NCBI GenBank assembly: GCA_024679565.1
Contig: JAIBDD010000013.1
Span: 20,014 to 84,013 of the forward strand
Origin: Bacteroidota bacterium
GTDB lineage: Bacteria; Bacteroidota; Bacteroidia; NS11-12g; UBA9320
Reading direction: 5' to 3'
DNA: 64,000 bases
The notes under the pieces were generated by a model. That model had not been told where the DNA came from and searched no databases. It saw nothing but the letters and a program-made list of their open reading frames with translations. This document shows, in pieces, positions 28,701 to 37,154 of the stretch (position 1 is its first letter; every line of letters starts with the position of its first letter). The translations under genes were made by a program, and so were the position numbers.

Positions 28701-29375
28701 TTAATAGTGGAATTTGCTAGGTTTTTCTTTAGTTAATTTTTCGAATCTTGGATAATTGATCTCAAGTTGTTGAAACTCAATTTCATTAATTGGCCATTCT
28801 AAATGATGGATATCAAACTCATTAATCGACTTCTCCGTATCCTGGAAAAGCGCGTATCTTTCAGTTAACCATTTATCTAATTCCGTTTTTACGGTTAGTT
28901 GCTTACCGATGGTATACTCTATGTTAAGTTTGTCGTTAAGCCCAAGATTTAAAGATTCGTATTTTTTGTCAGTTCTTTTAATTTCTGAAAACCTATATGG
29001 CAGTTCCGAAAGTCGTTTCGCGACTTTACATGATATCTTGTTTCCAGCTTCTATGCTCAAGAAGTAAACGCCACTTTTATGGTTTGACTTCACATAAGTT
29101 CGAATATTTATCTCGTCAAAATTCGAAATTGGAGAAAAATAAGGTAGGTTTTTTGGTCTTATCTTTTCCATTGTAAAGGCAACCACTGAAATCCAAGGTT
29201 TGCCTTCAAAAAGGTCAATTTCCAGTTCTTCCGGAACTAATTTTTCCAACTCGTTTAAGTTAACTTGATAATGAAGAAATATCGCGTTATTCCATTCTTG
29301 GTAAAATTTCCATTGGTTGGTTGGCATTTTCCAAGGCCTGTGTTTGGTAGTATTTAATATTTCTTGGATTGTCAT
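28701..29375 (-). CDS. DUF2071 (YqjF-like) family protein
   Basis: The 224-residue protein resembles the DUF2071 family: an N-terminal RPWKMPTNQWKFYQEWNNAI, HYQVNLNELEKLVPEELEID, the FEGKPWISVVAFTMEKIRP strand and IRTYVKSNHKSGVYFLSIEA. The family shares a fold with acetoacetate decarboxylase, but its function is unknown. The gene stands apart from its neighbours and has lower GC than the ribosomal region, fitting an accessory gene. Confidence 0.75.
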   Translation of the reverse strand: MTIQEILNTTKHRPWKMPTNQWKFYQEWNNAIFLHYQVNLNELEKLVPEELEIDLFEGKPWISVVAFTMEKIRPKNLPYFSPISNFDEINIRTYVKSNHKSGVYFLSIEAGNKISCKVAKRLSELPYRFSEIKRTDKKYESLNLGLNDKLNIEYTIGKQLTVKTELDKWLTERYALFQDTEKSINEFDIHHLEWPINEIEFQQLEINYPRFEKLTKEKPSKFHY

Positions 29376-29453
29376 TTTTTAAATGGCTGCACAGGTTAGG
29401 GTCATGCCGTGCGATCAAAATAATGTTAGTGTAGCAATGCTGTATCGTCTCTA

Positions 29454-29975
29454 TTACTTATCTAACGGCAAATACCTGTCTTGAATTATTTTTAAATGAT
29501 GTATCTGGTGGGCAGTTATAGTTAAACCTATGGTGAAAAGGGGCATTTCATATTCAAAAAAAACACAGTTTGTTTTTAATATTTTTTCATTGAACGATTC
29601 AAACATCATTATTGTTGATTGCCGCACAGCACGAAGTTCATTGACTAACTGTTCAATGGACAATTCGTTTGCATTCGAATTGCTACCCATAATATCTTGG
29701 TCATGTGCAATAGGAATAGCACTTTCTCCACGGGCGAAAATTACAGCCCGAAAGCACCAAATTCTCTCCCAGTCTATAAGATGCTGAATTATTTGATGAA
29801 TGGTCCATTTGTCTTTTTGATACGTTTTTAAACCAATTCTGTTTAATGGATTGACATCAATTTCATTGAGTCTTTTCAAACTTAATGTTAGGGCTTCGCC
29901 GAGTTTACTGCCTTTATTTAACTTAAAGACGTCTTCTAAAAATGCTGGATTGTTTTTTGATCCTGATTCTTGCAT
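29454..29975 (-). CDS. DinB-like four-helix protein
   Basis: The 173-residue protein looks like the DinB_2 superfamily of metal-binding four-helix bundles. Expected metal-site His residues are in IIQHLIDWERIW and in TAHQIHHLKIIQDRYL near the C terminus. Members include bacillithiol- or other thiol-dependent transferases, but the substrate cannot be told here. It lies in the same orientation as the DUF2071 gene with a gap of about 80 bases; both are small accessory-type genes. Confidence 0.75.
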   Translation of the reverse strand: MQESGSKNNPAFLEDVFKLNKGSKLGEALTLSLKRLNEIDVNPLNRIGLKTYQKDKWTIHQIIQHLIDWERIWCFRAVIFARGESAIPIAHDQDIMGSNSNANELSIEQLVNELRAVRQSTIMMFESFNEKILKTNCVFFEYEMPLFTIGLTITAHQIHHLKIIQDRYLPLDK

Positions 29976-30148
29976 TGTAGGTGCTTTTTTGGTGAATTCC
30001 GCTTACAGTAGTTCCATTACGATGCCACTAAGTTAAAGATTGGCGAGAATTCTTTGTTAATTTTCTGCTAGTTGAACCTTGCATCAAGTTCTGATTGAAT
30101 AGTATTGTTTGAATACATCACTCAATTCCAATTAAGAATTAAAAATTA

Positions 30149-32362
30149 TCAAGTAATCTCCTTCTCGTTCTGGCTATTAACAAACAACACGTTGCCTACA
30201 TTGTCGTAGCCCATAAAAAAGTCTTTACCAGTCTTTTTGACCAACTCACTTCTGTAGCCAACAATGGTTAAATCTGCGTCTTTTGAACTCTGATTAATAA
30301 TCTCCTTTGTAGTCACGTCTTCTTTAATCGGGATAATTCGGATGTTATTCGCAGAGATAGGTAGGCGGCCCGTCTTAATCATCTCTTTAAGCTTGATTCG
30401 TTCATTGGCAATTTCGTCAACTGGGTGTATGGCAAATAACTTGATGATGCCATCTTCCCAATCAGGGTGACCTAAGATGATGTAGGCCAAATAAATCATC
30501 AAATTGGCGTTTTGATAATCATTACTCGTAATCCATAAATGTATTTCGTTTGTAAAGCCAAACTTTTTCTCGCTTGAGCATAAAATACATGTGTCGTAAC
30601 CAACGGCCTTAACCAAACCAATGTTGTCTAGTATTTCATCCAATGCATCGTATTTGGTTTTGTAGTATTCAAACAATGCCATGTTGTTCTCTTTTCCAGA
30701 TACACCAGGAAGTTGTAATACCTGACTGATACTTGCTTTGTATGTAGGGTTTATAATGGTGTCGACAAACACACTACTTTTACTCACCTGTGTAAGTTTA
30801 ATTAACCGCTTTAGGCATTCTCTCGCTTCTTCTGCCGATTCTTTACTTAAATAACCGTCAATATGATGGATAAACATACCAAAGCCCTTGCGGTGAGAGA
30901 TCCAACGTAACAAGTCAAACTCATCGTGCCTGCTAAATGAATCTTTGCTAATAGATACCACACTTGGTCGCCATTCGTCCATGTTCTCCTCTTGTTTTGA
31001 TTTTTGTAAGAATACATGAAGATTCCGACTTATTTGGAAAATCACACCACTGAATATGCTTGCCATGTCGCTCTTGTTACGTTGCGATTGTGTCAGCACG
31101 TAGTAGGTAATTACCATTAACCCAATAGCTAAAATGGCATAAATGGTATTAATCTTAAACATCAACACAACGCACAAAACTGCACCTATCAAGCTGATGT
31201 ACCATTTGGATTTAAATGAGGGACGATATCCCGGGTTTGAAGCGAAGTTTTCTAGCAGTGAAATCGAACAAATCGCACCATAGGTAACCATGAAGAACAT
31301 CGAAATAACCTCGGCCACTGCATTTATGTCTCCAAGTAAAACGAAGAAGAAGGCAATGCCACAGGTTAACATGGATGCGTTAACAGGTTCTCCATTGGTC
31401 TTTTTTATCGTACCAAAAACACGGTTGAATCTAGGGATTGGTATAATCTTATCGGCGGCAATTGCGTTTAGGGTTCTTGGTGCCACCATAACGCTTCCTA
31501 ATGCACTAGATATTGTAGCTGCAGCTAAACCTATCGGTATTATTGGCCCCCACACGGCAATTTTCGACATCACCAATTGATCACCAATCAAACTTTCTTG
31601 AGCCGATGATCCTGCCAATTTGTAGGCAATTAGCACATAAATCATCATCCCTATTAATGTGGCAAATAAAGTGCCTTGTGGTATCGATTTTTTAGGGTCT
31701 TTGAGGTCTCCCGAAAGACCAACACCTGCCGTCATTCCTGTAAATGCCGGAAACACAATGGCAAAAACCACAAAGAAGTTGTCTTTGTCGGCGCGCCATA
31801 AGAAATTTTCTACAGGTTCTCCAGTGCCAGCGAAAAACATAATAAGTGAAACGGCTAAAATTGCAACGACCACATACAACATCCACATGCCTGTTTTGGC
31901 CCCCTTGGTGTACATGAGTGCGGCCAGTAGGCCTACACTCAATAACCCTAAAAGCCTTTTTGAAATGGCAATGTCAATACCAGTACCTTCTTGCAAAGCC
32001 AACAATACAGGGCCAAAAGCTTCCGAAAATGCAATCACATAGAATGCTACGCTAATGGCTTGTGATAAGTATAATGCCAGGCCGATGCTAGCGCCGATGG
32101 TTAACCCAAAAGAACGTGAGATGATATAGTATTCGCCTCCACCTTCTACCTTTTGGTTGGTAGCGATTTCGGCCAGTGACATGGCCGTTGGGATAGTCAC
32201 CATGTGCCCTACAATCACAATTGTAAGCGTGCCAATAAACCCAACGGTGCCCACAGCATAACCAAACCGAAGGAACATAACAGCACCTAAGATTGTAGAT
32301 ATCGCAGTCAAGAAAACAGGAGCCGTTCCAAACTTCCCCTTCGAATGCAGTAACTCTGCCAT
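30149..32362 (-). CDS. SLC12-type (cation-chloride cotransporter-like) APC superfamily permease
   Basis: The 737-residue protein has about 12 membrane helices in its first 440 residues and a cytoplasmic C-terminal domain of roughly 290 residues. The first helix has the APC-fold unwound segment (FLTAISTILGAVMFLRFGYA), followed by VEGGGEYYIISRSFG and FPAFTGMTAGVGLSGDLKDP, all typical of bacterial relatives of Na-K-Cl cotransporters. The tail includes an RKGFGMFIHHIDGYLS segment. The substrate is not predictable; ions or amino acids are both possible. It is divergent from the next operon. Confidence 0.85.
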   Translation of the reverse strand: MAELLHSKGKFGTAPVFLTAISTILGAVMFLRFGYAVGTVGFIGTLTIVIVGHMVTIPTAMSLAEIATNQKVEGGGEYYIISRSFGLTIGASIGLALYLSQAISVAFYVIAFSEAFGPVLLALQEGTGIDIAISKRLLGLLSVGLLAALMYTKGAKTGMWMLYVVVAILAVSLIMFFAGTGEPVENFLWRADKDNFFVVFAIVFPAFTGMTAGVGLSGDLKDPKKSIPQGTLFATLIGMMIYVLIAYKLAGSSAQESLIGDQLVMSKIAVWGPIIPIGLAAATISSALGSVMVAPRTLNAIAADKIIPIPRFNRVFGTIKKTNGEPVNASMLTCGIAFFFVLLGDINAVAEVISMFFMVTYGAICSISLLENFASNPGYRPSFKSKWYISLIGAVLCVVLMFKINTIYAILAIGLMVITYYVLTQSQRNKSDMASIFSGVIFQISRNLHVFLQKSKQEENMDEWRPSVVSISKDSFSRHDEFDLLRWISHRKGFGMFIHHIDGYLSKESAEEARECLKRLIKLTQVSKSSVFVDTIINPTYKASISQVLQLPGVSGKENNMALFEYYKTKYDALDEILDNIGLVKAVGYDTCILCSSEKKFGFTNEIHLWITSNDYQNANLMIYLAYIILGHPDWEDGIIKLFAIHPVDEIANERIKLKEMIKTGRLPISANNIRIIPIKEDVTTKEIINQSSKDADLTIVGYRSELVKKTGKDFFMGYDNVGNVLFVNSQNEKEIT

Positions 32363-32369
32363 AGATTAG

Positions 32370-32400
32370 AAAATATATTCAATACTATATAAAAAACCAA
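32370..32400 (-). promoter_or_regulatory. Possible promoter of the SLC12-type gene
   Basis: On the minus strand: TTG, 20 bases, then TATATTTT, one base off the -7 consensus. It lies seven bases before the ATG, in the divergent spacer. Weak because this spacer is very AT-rich. Confidence 0.35.
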
Positions 32401-32473
32401 TGCAGATGAAAACGTACGTCGAAATCTTGTTCACCTCTAGCAAACAACGTGATTCTCAGAATCTATATATTGA

Positions 32474-32481
32474 TATATTTG
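32474..32481 (+). promoter_or_regulatory. Possible -7 box before the membrane protein-thioesterase operon
   Basis: TATATTTG is a perfect -7 box ending four bases before the ATG, again implying little or no leader. There is no clear -33 TTG at the right distance. Confidence 0.4.
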
Positions 32482-32485
32482 AGGT

Positions 32486-33373
32486 ATGAATATAATCGAA
32501 CTGTTTAAAAACGACTTGTGGAATGGAATCTGGCAACACGCCAAAAATCTGTTTAAACCAATGTCTATCGTGGCACTTATTAGTTTTCTAGTCTCAATGG
32601 CATTAACGTTTTTCGTATTTTCAAAAATGTTGGGTCAAGATGGATTTCAAGAAATGATGGATCCATCAAGCATGTTCGATTTAGAGTCGATGGAAGAACG
32701 GAATCAACAATTTGCGGAGTACTTCCAAAACTTCGGTATTGGCAAGGCCATAGGGTTAATGATTTTTGGTTACCTAATTGGTATGGTTGTTATGTCTTGG
32801 GTGATCAACTTTTTGTTGATTATTAGTGATCAAGTAATTAATCAGGCGCCTCTTAATGTATCAGGGGCATTCTCAGAAGCATTTTCGAAGGATGTATTTA
32901 AGATCTTCGGGTTAACAGCCGTCATTTTATTAGTTTATATCGTTTTAACACTGGTCTCTTTTATGTTGGCAGGGCTACATTTTAGCCTAGCATTTGTAGG
33001 GTTTCTGTTTACCATAGCGTTCTTAAATCGGTTTTTAGGGGCTTACCCAGCTATCGTACACGGCAAAATGTCACTTAGTGAGTCTATATCGTTCAGCATG
33101 AAAAATATTACATGGGGACGAGGCTTTAAGATTATGCTTGTACTGATTGTATTTATGATAGTGTACGGATTGGCATTATTGCTCGTTAGCAGTTTACTTG
33201 GGTTTATAGGTAGCGTGGGTAGTGTATTGATGATGGTTGTTCAAATCGGTATGTCTATTGCCGTGTATAGTCTTTCCATTGCAGCCTTATCGGCAATGTT
33301 TTATCGTTATGTCGAGGTAGAGTATGAAGGAGAAGATTCAGCAGAGCAACATATTATTGATACAGCCGGTTAG
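32486..33373 (+). CDS. Multi-pass membrane protein of unknown function
   Basis: No named family is recognised. The 295-residue protein has about six hydrophobic helices (around residues 27-47, 90-115, 145-170, 172-190, 213-240 and 245-280). A hydrophilic, Met/Glu-rich loop (GFQEMMDPSSMFDLESMEER) follows helix one. The pattern is like other Bacteroidota integral membrane proteins resembling DUF975 or glycerophosphoryl diester phosphodiesterase membrane domains. It leads an operon with two thioesterase genes, suggesting a lipid or acyl-CoA connection by context only. Confidence 0.7.
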   Translation: MNIIELFKNDLWNGIWQHAKNLFKPMSIVALISFLVSMALTFFVFSKMLGQDGFQEMMDPSSMFDLESMEERNQQFAEYFQNFGIGKAIGLMIFGYLIGMVVMSWVINFLLIISDQVINQAPLNVSGAFSEAFSKDVFKIFGLTAVILLVYIVLTLVSFMLAGLHFSLAFVGFLFTIAFLNRFLGAYPAIVHGKMSLSESISFSMKNITWGRGFKIMLVLIVFMIVYGLALLLVSSLLGFIGSVGSVLMMVVQIGMSIAVYSLSIAALSAMFYRYVEVEYEGEDSAEQHIIDTAG

Positions 33374-33376
33374 ACA

Positions 33377-33778
33377 TTGATTCATACCTTAAATAAACTG
33401 GTTTGTGGCTTTCATTGTGATGCCTACGGACACGTAAACAACGCTAGGTATCTGGAGTTTTTTGAAGAAGCCCGTTGGACTGCTTTAAATGATTACGACT
33501 TAGTCCAGAAGCTTCATGCGCGACAGCTGCAGTTTTTTGTGGTGAATATCAATGTTGATTTTAAAAAGCCAGTTGTAACAGATGATGTGGCATTTATTTC
33601 AACACATTTAGGGAACATAAAACGAAAAACGATTTCTTTTATTCAAACAATCGAGGTTTCAGGTCAAACGACAACCAAAGCTGAAGTCACTTTTGTTCTG
33701 TTCGATACGAAAGAAAAACGCGCCGTGTCGATCACAGATGATTTGATTGCTTTATTTAAACCTTTAGAACATGCCTAG
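33377..33778 (+). CDS. Acyl-CoA thioesterase, hot-dog fold (4HBT type)
   Basis: The 133-residue protein has the hot-dog thioesterase signature FHCDAYGHVNNARYLEFFEE, with the Asp and the GHVNN turn of the 4-hydroxybenzoyl-CoA thioesterase family. It probably hydrolyses acyl-CoA esters. No ATG precedes the conserved core, so TTG three bases after the previous stop is taken as the start. Its end overlaps the next thioesterase gene by eight bases, showing tight coupling. Confidence 0.85.
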   Translation: MIHTLNKLVCGFHCDAYGHVNNARYLEFFEEARWTALNDYDLVQKLHARQLQFFVVNINVDFKKPVVTDDVAFISTHLGNIKRKTISFIQTIEVSGQTTTKAEVTFVLFDTKEKRAVSITDDLIALFKPLEHA

Positions 33779-34193
33779 GATAAAAATTGAAACACCAGAG
33801 TCGTACGCTTTCGAAACAAATCTTGAAGTACGGGTTACCGATTTAAATTATGGCAATCACCTAGGTAACGATAAGGTGCTTAGTTATATGCAAGAAGCAC
33901 GGGTTCAGTTTTTTAGGTCGTACAACATGAGCGAGTTGGATTTTTGGGGAACTAGTTTAATTCAGGGCGATGCAGCCATTAGCTATAAAAGTGAAGGGTT
34001 TCTAAATGATTCGATAAAAATAGAAATAGCCGTGAACGATATTTCCAATTCTAGTTTCGATTTGGTATATACACTCACCAATAAAACGACTGACAAGGTT
34101 CTGGCGCTAGCCAAAACCAGGATGGTTTGTTTTGATTATGACAACCGAAAAGTAACGTCAGTACCCGAAACTTTCAAGACCCTGTTTGTATAA
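33771..34193 (+). CDS. Second hot-dog thioesterase-like protein
   Basis: The 140-residue protein has a related hot-dog pattern: LEVRVTDLNYGNHLGNDKVL followed by SYMQEARVQFF. The catalytic Asp and the GNHLGN turn are present but diverge from the neighbouring enzyme, so substrate range probably differs. It overlaps the upstream gene by eight bases. It ends two bases from the convergent thioredoxin gene. Confidence 0.8.
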   Translation: MPRIKIETPESYAFETNLEVRVTDLNYGNHLGNDKVLSYMQEARVQFFRSYNMSELDFWGTSLIQGDAAISYKSEGFLNDSIKIEIAVNDISNSSFDLVYTLTNKTTDKVLALAKTRMVCFDYDNRKVTSVPETFKTLFV

Positions 34194-34195
34194 GC

Positions 34196-34633
34196 CTATT
34201 GGCTCTTTCTTGCTGATTTGGCGTAACCAATAAACTTGCTGCTGTTTGTAGCACCCATCGTTTTTTTGATGAGTGAACCATCTGGCTTGAGATAAAGAAA
34301 AGTTGGGTATCCGGTAACACTATATTTTTTACTTAAAGATAGACCCTCGACAGTTTCCATGTCTACCTTAAGATTGATAAAATGTTCGTTGTAGTAGTCA
34401 CCTACGGCCTTTTCTTTAAACACCGTTCTTGACATTAACTTACATGGACCGCACCAGGTCGTGTAGGCATCAATGAATATAAGTTTGTTTTGTTTTTTGG
34501 CTAAAGCTTTGGCTGCTTTAAAATCGATGTGAGAAAATTTGATTCCATCTTCTTGTACTGCAGTGGTATCGGACTTTAGGCCAATAAACAAGGTTGTGAA
34601 AAGAAGGAGTGTGACTATTTGTAGTTTTTTCAT
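34196..34633 (-). CDS. Exported thioredoxin-family protein
   Basis: The 145-residue protein has an N-terminal signal (MKKLQIVTLLLFTTLFIGL) and a thioredoxin domain with active site WCGPCK near residue 61 and the cis-Pro in TGYPTFLYL. The end of the fold is normal. It is likely a periplasmic or membrane-linked disulfide reductase; partners are not shown by context. Confidence 0.88.
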   Translation of the reverse strand: MKKLQIVTLLLFTTLFIGLKSDTTAVQEDGIKFSHIDFKAAKALAKKQNKLIFIDAYTTWCGPCKLMSRTVFKEKAVGDYYNEHFINLKVDMETVEGLSLSKKYSVTGYPTFLYLKPDGSLIKKTMGATNSSKFIGYAKSARKSQ

Positions 34634-34652
34634 CTTAATAATTTAATCGGTG

Positions 34653-34660
34653 CAAATTTA
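34653..34660 (-). promoter_or_regulatory. Predicted -7 box of the thioredoxin gene
   Basis: TAAATTTG on the minus strand matches TAnnTTTG, about 19 bases before the ATG. No clear -33 TTG is seen. Confidence 0.45.
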
Positions 34661-34787
34661 TTTGTTAAACGTGTTTTACCACGGTTTTGTACTTTAGACT
34701 TGTCAAATACCATTCCTTTTTTGTCCGTTTCTAAAGCCATCACTTTGATGAACTGTAGTTCGGGTGTATAATTGCTGACATTTGATT

Positions 34788-36167
34788 ATGAGGAGTTTTA
34801 TATCTTTTTGCTTTTTGTGCATACTAATCTTTCCAGTATCAGCACAGGTTTCAACAACCAATGATGATTCTATATTTATTAGAAATATTTTTGATCAAGC
34901 CTTAGTTCATGGCGAGTGCTATGAAAATTTGGAACATCTGTGTAAGGATGTTGGCCACCGTTTGAGTGGCTCAAAAGAAGCCGAAAAAGCCGTGGTTTGG
35001 GGTAAAAAAGTCATGGATGGTCTTGGCTTAGACAGGGTTTATCTTCAGTCGATTGATGTGCCTTTTTGGGAAAGGGGAGACATTGAAACGGCAGCTATCA
35101 AATCAGATAAAGACATTGAATTGAGTATCCGAACACTTGGTGGATCGGTAGGAACGAATGGTCCAATGCAAGGACGAGTAGTTGAAGTTTCTAGCCTTGA
35201 AGAGGTGGCAAAACTGGGCAAAGAAACCATTGAAGGAAAAATAGTGTTCTACAATAGACCAATGGATCCTAAACCTATCAGTACATTTCAGAGCTATGGA
35301 GGATGTGTAGATCAACGTTATGCTGGAGCATCCGTTGCCGCACAATATGGAGCAATAGCTGTATTGGTTAGAAGTATGTCGCTGTTAGAAGATGACGAAC
35401 ATGCACATACAGGTAGTATGGGCTATAAACCAGAAGTAAACAAAATACCAGCCGTGGCCGTTAGCACAAGGGATGCGAATTTGCTTCATCAACATATGCA
35501 AAAAAATGCTTCAACAGAAGTGGTACTGAATGTAAACGCCCACAACAATGAGCATGTTGAATCAAGTAATGTAATTGGGGAGATAAAGGGAAGTGTTTAC
35601 CCAGATAAGGTAATTGTGATTGGTGGACATTTGGATAGTTGGGATGTTGGTGAAGGAGCTCATGACGACGGCGCAGGTGTTGTCCATAGTATGGAGGTTT
35701 TGCGCATACTTAAGGCGCTAAACTACACACCTAGATATACCATTCGGGTGGTTTTATTTATGAACGAAGAGAATGGAAATATGGGGGGTAAAGGCTATGC
35801 CGCTAAGGCAAAGGCCAACAATGAAAATCATGTCATTGCGTTAGAAAGTGACCGTGGTGGTTTTAGCCCGCGTGGTTTTAATATCAAGGCCGATTCCAAT
35901 CAAGTTGACTTTGTACGTCAATTCCGCAAAGTTCTCGAAGCCTATGGCTTACATCATTTTGAGCCTGGATACGCCGGTGTTGATATTAGCCCGCTTGATA
36001 CCAAAGAAAACAATGTTAACCCTGATTTAATAATGATGGGTCTTGTACCAGATTCTCAGCGGTATTTTGATTATCACCATAGCAATGCGGATGTATTTGA
36101 AAGTGTAAATAAACGTGAATTGGAGCTTGGCTCAGGGGCAATGGCTACCATTATTTACAATAAATGA
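34788..36167 (+). CDS. M28 family metallopeptidase, carboxypeptidase Q-like
   Basis: The 459-residue protein begins with a signal peptide ending near FPVSAQ. The N-terminal half has PFWERGDIETAAIK and RTLGGSVGTNG, typical of the carboxypeptidase Q (plasma glutamate carboxypeptidase) group of M28. The two-zinc site is complete: VIGGHLDSWDVG, GAHDDGAGVV, NEENGNMGGKGY, ESDRGG and YHHSNADVFE. It should release amino acids from exported peptides. The ATG is preferred over a TTG two codons upstream. Its stop overlaps the start of the acetyltransferase gene by four bases (ATGA). Confidence 0.92.
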   Translation: MRSFISFCFLCILIFPVSAQVSTTNDDSIFIRNIFDQALVHGECYENLEHLCKDVGHRLSGSKEAEKAVVWGKKVMDGLGLDRVYLQSIDVPFWERGDIETAAIKSDKDIELSIRTLGGSVGTNGPMQGRVVEVSSLEEVAKLGKETIEGKIVFYNRPMDPKPISTFQSYGGCVDQRYAGASVAAQYGAIAVLVRSMSLLEDDEHAHTGSMGYKPEVNKIPAVAVSTRDANLLHQHMQKNASTEVVLNVNAHNNEHVESSNVIGEIKGSVYPDKVIVIGGHLDSWDVGEGAHDDGAGVVHSMEVLRILKALNYTPRYTIRVVLFMNEENGNMGGKGYAAKAKANNENHVIALESDRGGFSPRGFNIKADSNQVDFVRQFRKVLEAYGLHHFEPGYAGVDISPLDTKENNVNPDLIMMGLVPDSQRYFDYHHSNADVFESVNKRELELGSGAMATIIYNK

Positions 36168-36673
36168 AATCGAGTGGTAACATAATAACCATTCGTAAGG
36201 TGGAAAACAGGGATGTTTCGGCAATAACCGAAATCTACAATTACTACATAAAATCGTCGCCTTCAACTTTTGAAGAAACCGTCTTGTCAGAAGGCGAGAT
36301 GGCGAAAAGAATTGAACATATTTCTACAAACTATGTCTGGCTGGTCGGAGTCGTCGGAAACGAAGTAATCGGATATGCCTATGCCAGTCAATGGAAGTCA
36401 AGGTCTGCCTATCGATTAACGGTTGAAACGTCCATATACTTAAAGCAAGGAGCAAATGGCAAGGGTTATGGAAGAACATTGTATGGCGAATTGCTAGATC
36501 AAGTGCAACAACTTGGTTACAAATGTTTGATTGGCGGAATTTCGCTACCAAACGAATCGAGTATCAAACTTCACGAGTCACTTGGCTTTGTTAAAATTGG
36601 CCAGTTTGTGAAGGTTGGCATCAAGTTCGGCAAATGGATTGATGTGGGGTATTGGGAGAAGAGGAATGACTGA
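36164..36673 (+). CDS. GNAT acetyltransferase, phosphinothricin acetyltransferase-like
   Basis: The 169-residue GNAT protein has the Pat-type pattern: ITEIYNYYIKSSPSTFEE, the ETSIYLKQGANGKGYGRTLY acetyl-CoA binding loop and a C-terminal NESSIKLHESLGFVKIG. Relatives acetylate small amines such as phosphinothricin or methionine sulfoximine; the native substrate is not known. It is translationally coupled to the carboxypeptidase Q-like gene, which could hint at amino acid modification. Confidence 0.85.
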   Translation: MKSSGNIITIRKVENRDVSAITEIYNYYIKSSPSTFEETVLSEGEMAKRIEHISTNYVWLVGVVGNEVIGYAYASQWKSRSAYRLTVETSIYLKQGANGKGYGRTLYGELLDQVQQLGYKCLIGGISLPNESSIKLHESLGFVKIGQFVKVGIKFGKWIDVGYWEKRND

Positions 36674-36692
36674 ATGATTGAATGATTGAATG
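36668..36692. repeat. Short tandem repeat of an 8-base unit
   Basis: Directly after the acetyltransferase gene the unit TGAATGAT recurs about three times with slight decay (TGAC, TGAATGAT, TGAATGAT, TGAATGTC). It has stop codons in more than one frame and no other visible role. Confidence 0.7.
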
Positions 36693-36727
36693 TCTGAAGG
36701 GTTTTTTAAACGCTAAAATTTTAGTAC

Positions 36728-36760
36728 AAAAAAAACCCAGCCTAAAAGACCGGGTTTTTA
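36728..36760 (-). terminator. Terminator of the HU gene (possibly bidirectional)
   Basis: An inverted repeat AAAAACCC ... GGGTTTTT encloses an interior with GCCT/GACC. On the minus strand it is followed by eight Ts; on the plus strand by five Ts. It lies between the convergent acetyltransferase and HU genes and may serve both. Confidence 0.65.
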
Positions 36761-36778
36761 ATTTCGTTAAAACCTTTT

Positions 36779-37051
36779 CTAGTTAACTTTTCCAGAAAGC
36801 TCAGATCCTGCTTTGAACTTAACAACGTTCTTCGCTTTGATTTGAATTTCTTTTCCAGTTTGTGGGTTTCTACCAGTTCTAGCAGCTCTTCTTGAAACAG
36901 AGAAAGTTCCGAATCCTACCAAAATTACTTTTTCTCCTTTCTTTAACGCTCCAGAAGAAGTGTCTAAGAATGAGTTAAGTGCAGTTTGAGCTTGAGCTTT
37001 AGTGATGCCAGCATCGCCAGCAATTTGAGAGATTAACTCTGACTTGTTCAT
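36779..37051 (-). CDS. HU-type DNA-binding protein
   Basis: The 90-residue protein is a standard HU/IHF family member: MNKSELISQIAGDAGITKAQ, the GFGTFSVSRRAARTGRNPQT segment leading into the DNA-binding arm with KEIQIKAKNVVKFKAG. It bends and compacts DNA as a homodimer. It stands alone, with a terminator after it. Confidence 0.96.
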   Translation of the reverse strand: MNKSELISQIAGDAGITKAQAQTALNSFLDTSSGALKKGEKVILVGFGTFSVSRRAARTGRNPQTGKEIQIKAKNVVKFKAGSELSGKVN

Positions 37052-37154
37052 GATCTAAAATCTTTTTAGTGAAAATTTAAAAATATCAATAATACTTAGC
37101 ACAATCGGCTGTAACACGCGTAAGCAGTGCCTTTCCCCGATATGCTGAGCAATG

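Noticed and set aside
31659..32042. Open frame of 127 codons antisense to the SLC12-type transporter
   Set aside because: The transporter frame is clearly real. The antisense product is a low-complexity Pro/Lys/Ala protein with no recognisable fold.
36668..36692. CRISPR-like or integration-site repeat
   Set aside because: Only about three decayed 8-base units with no spacers, no cas or integrase genes nearby, and no matching copy elsewhere in the window that I could see.
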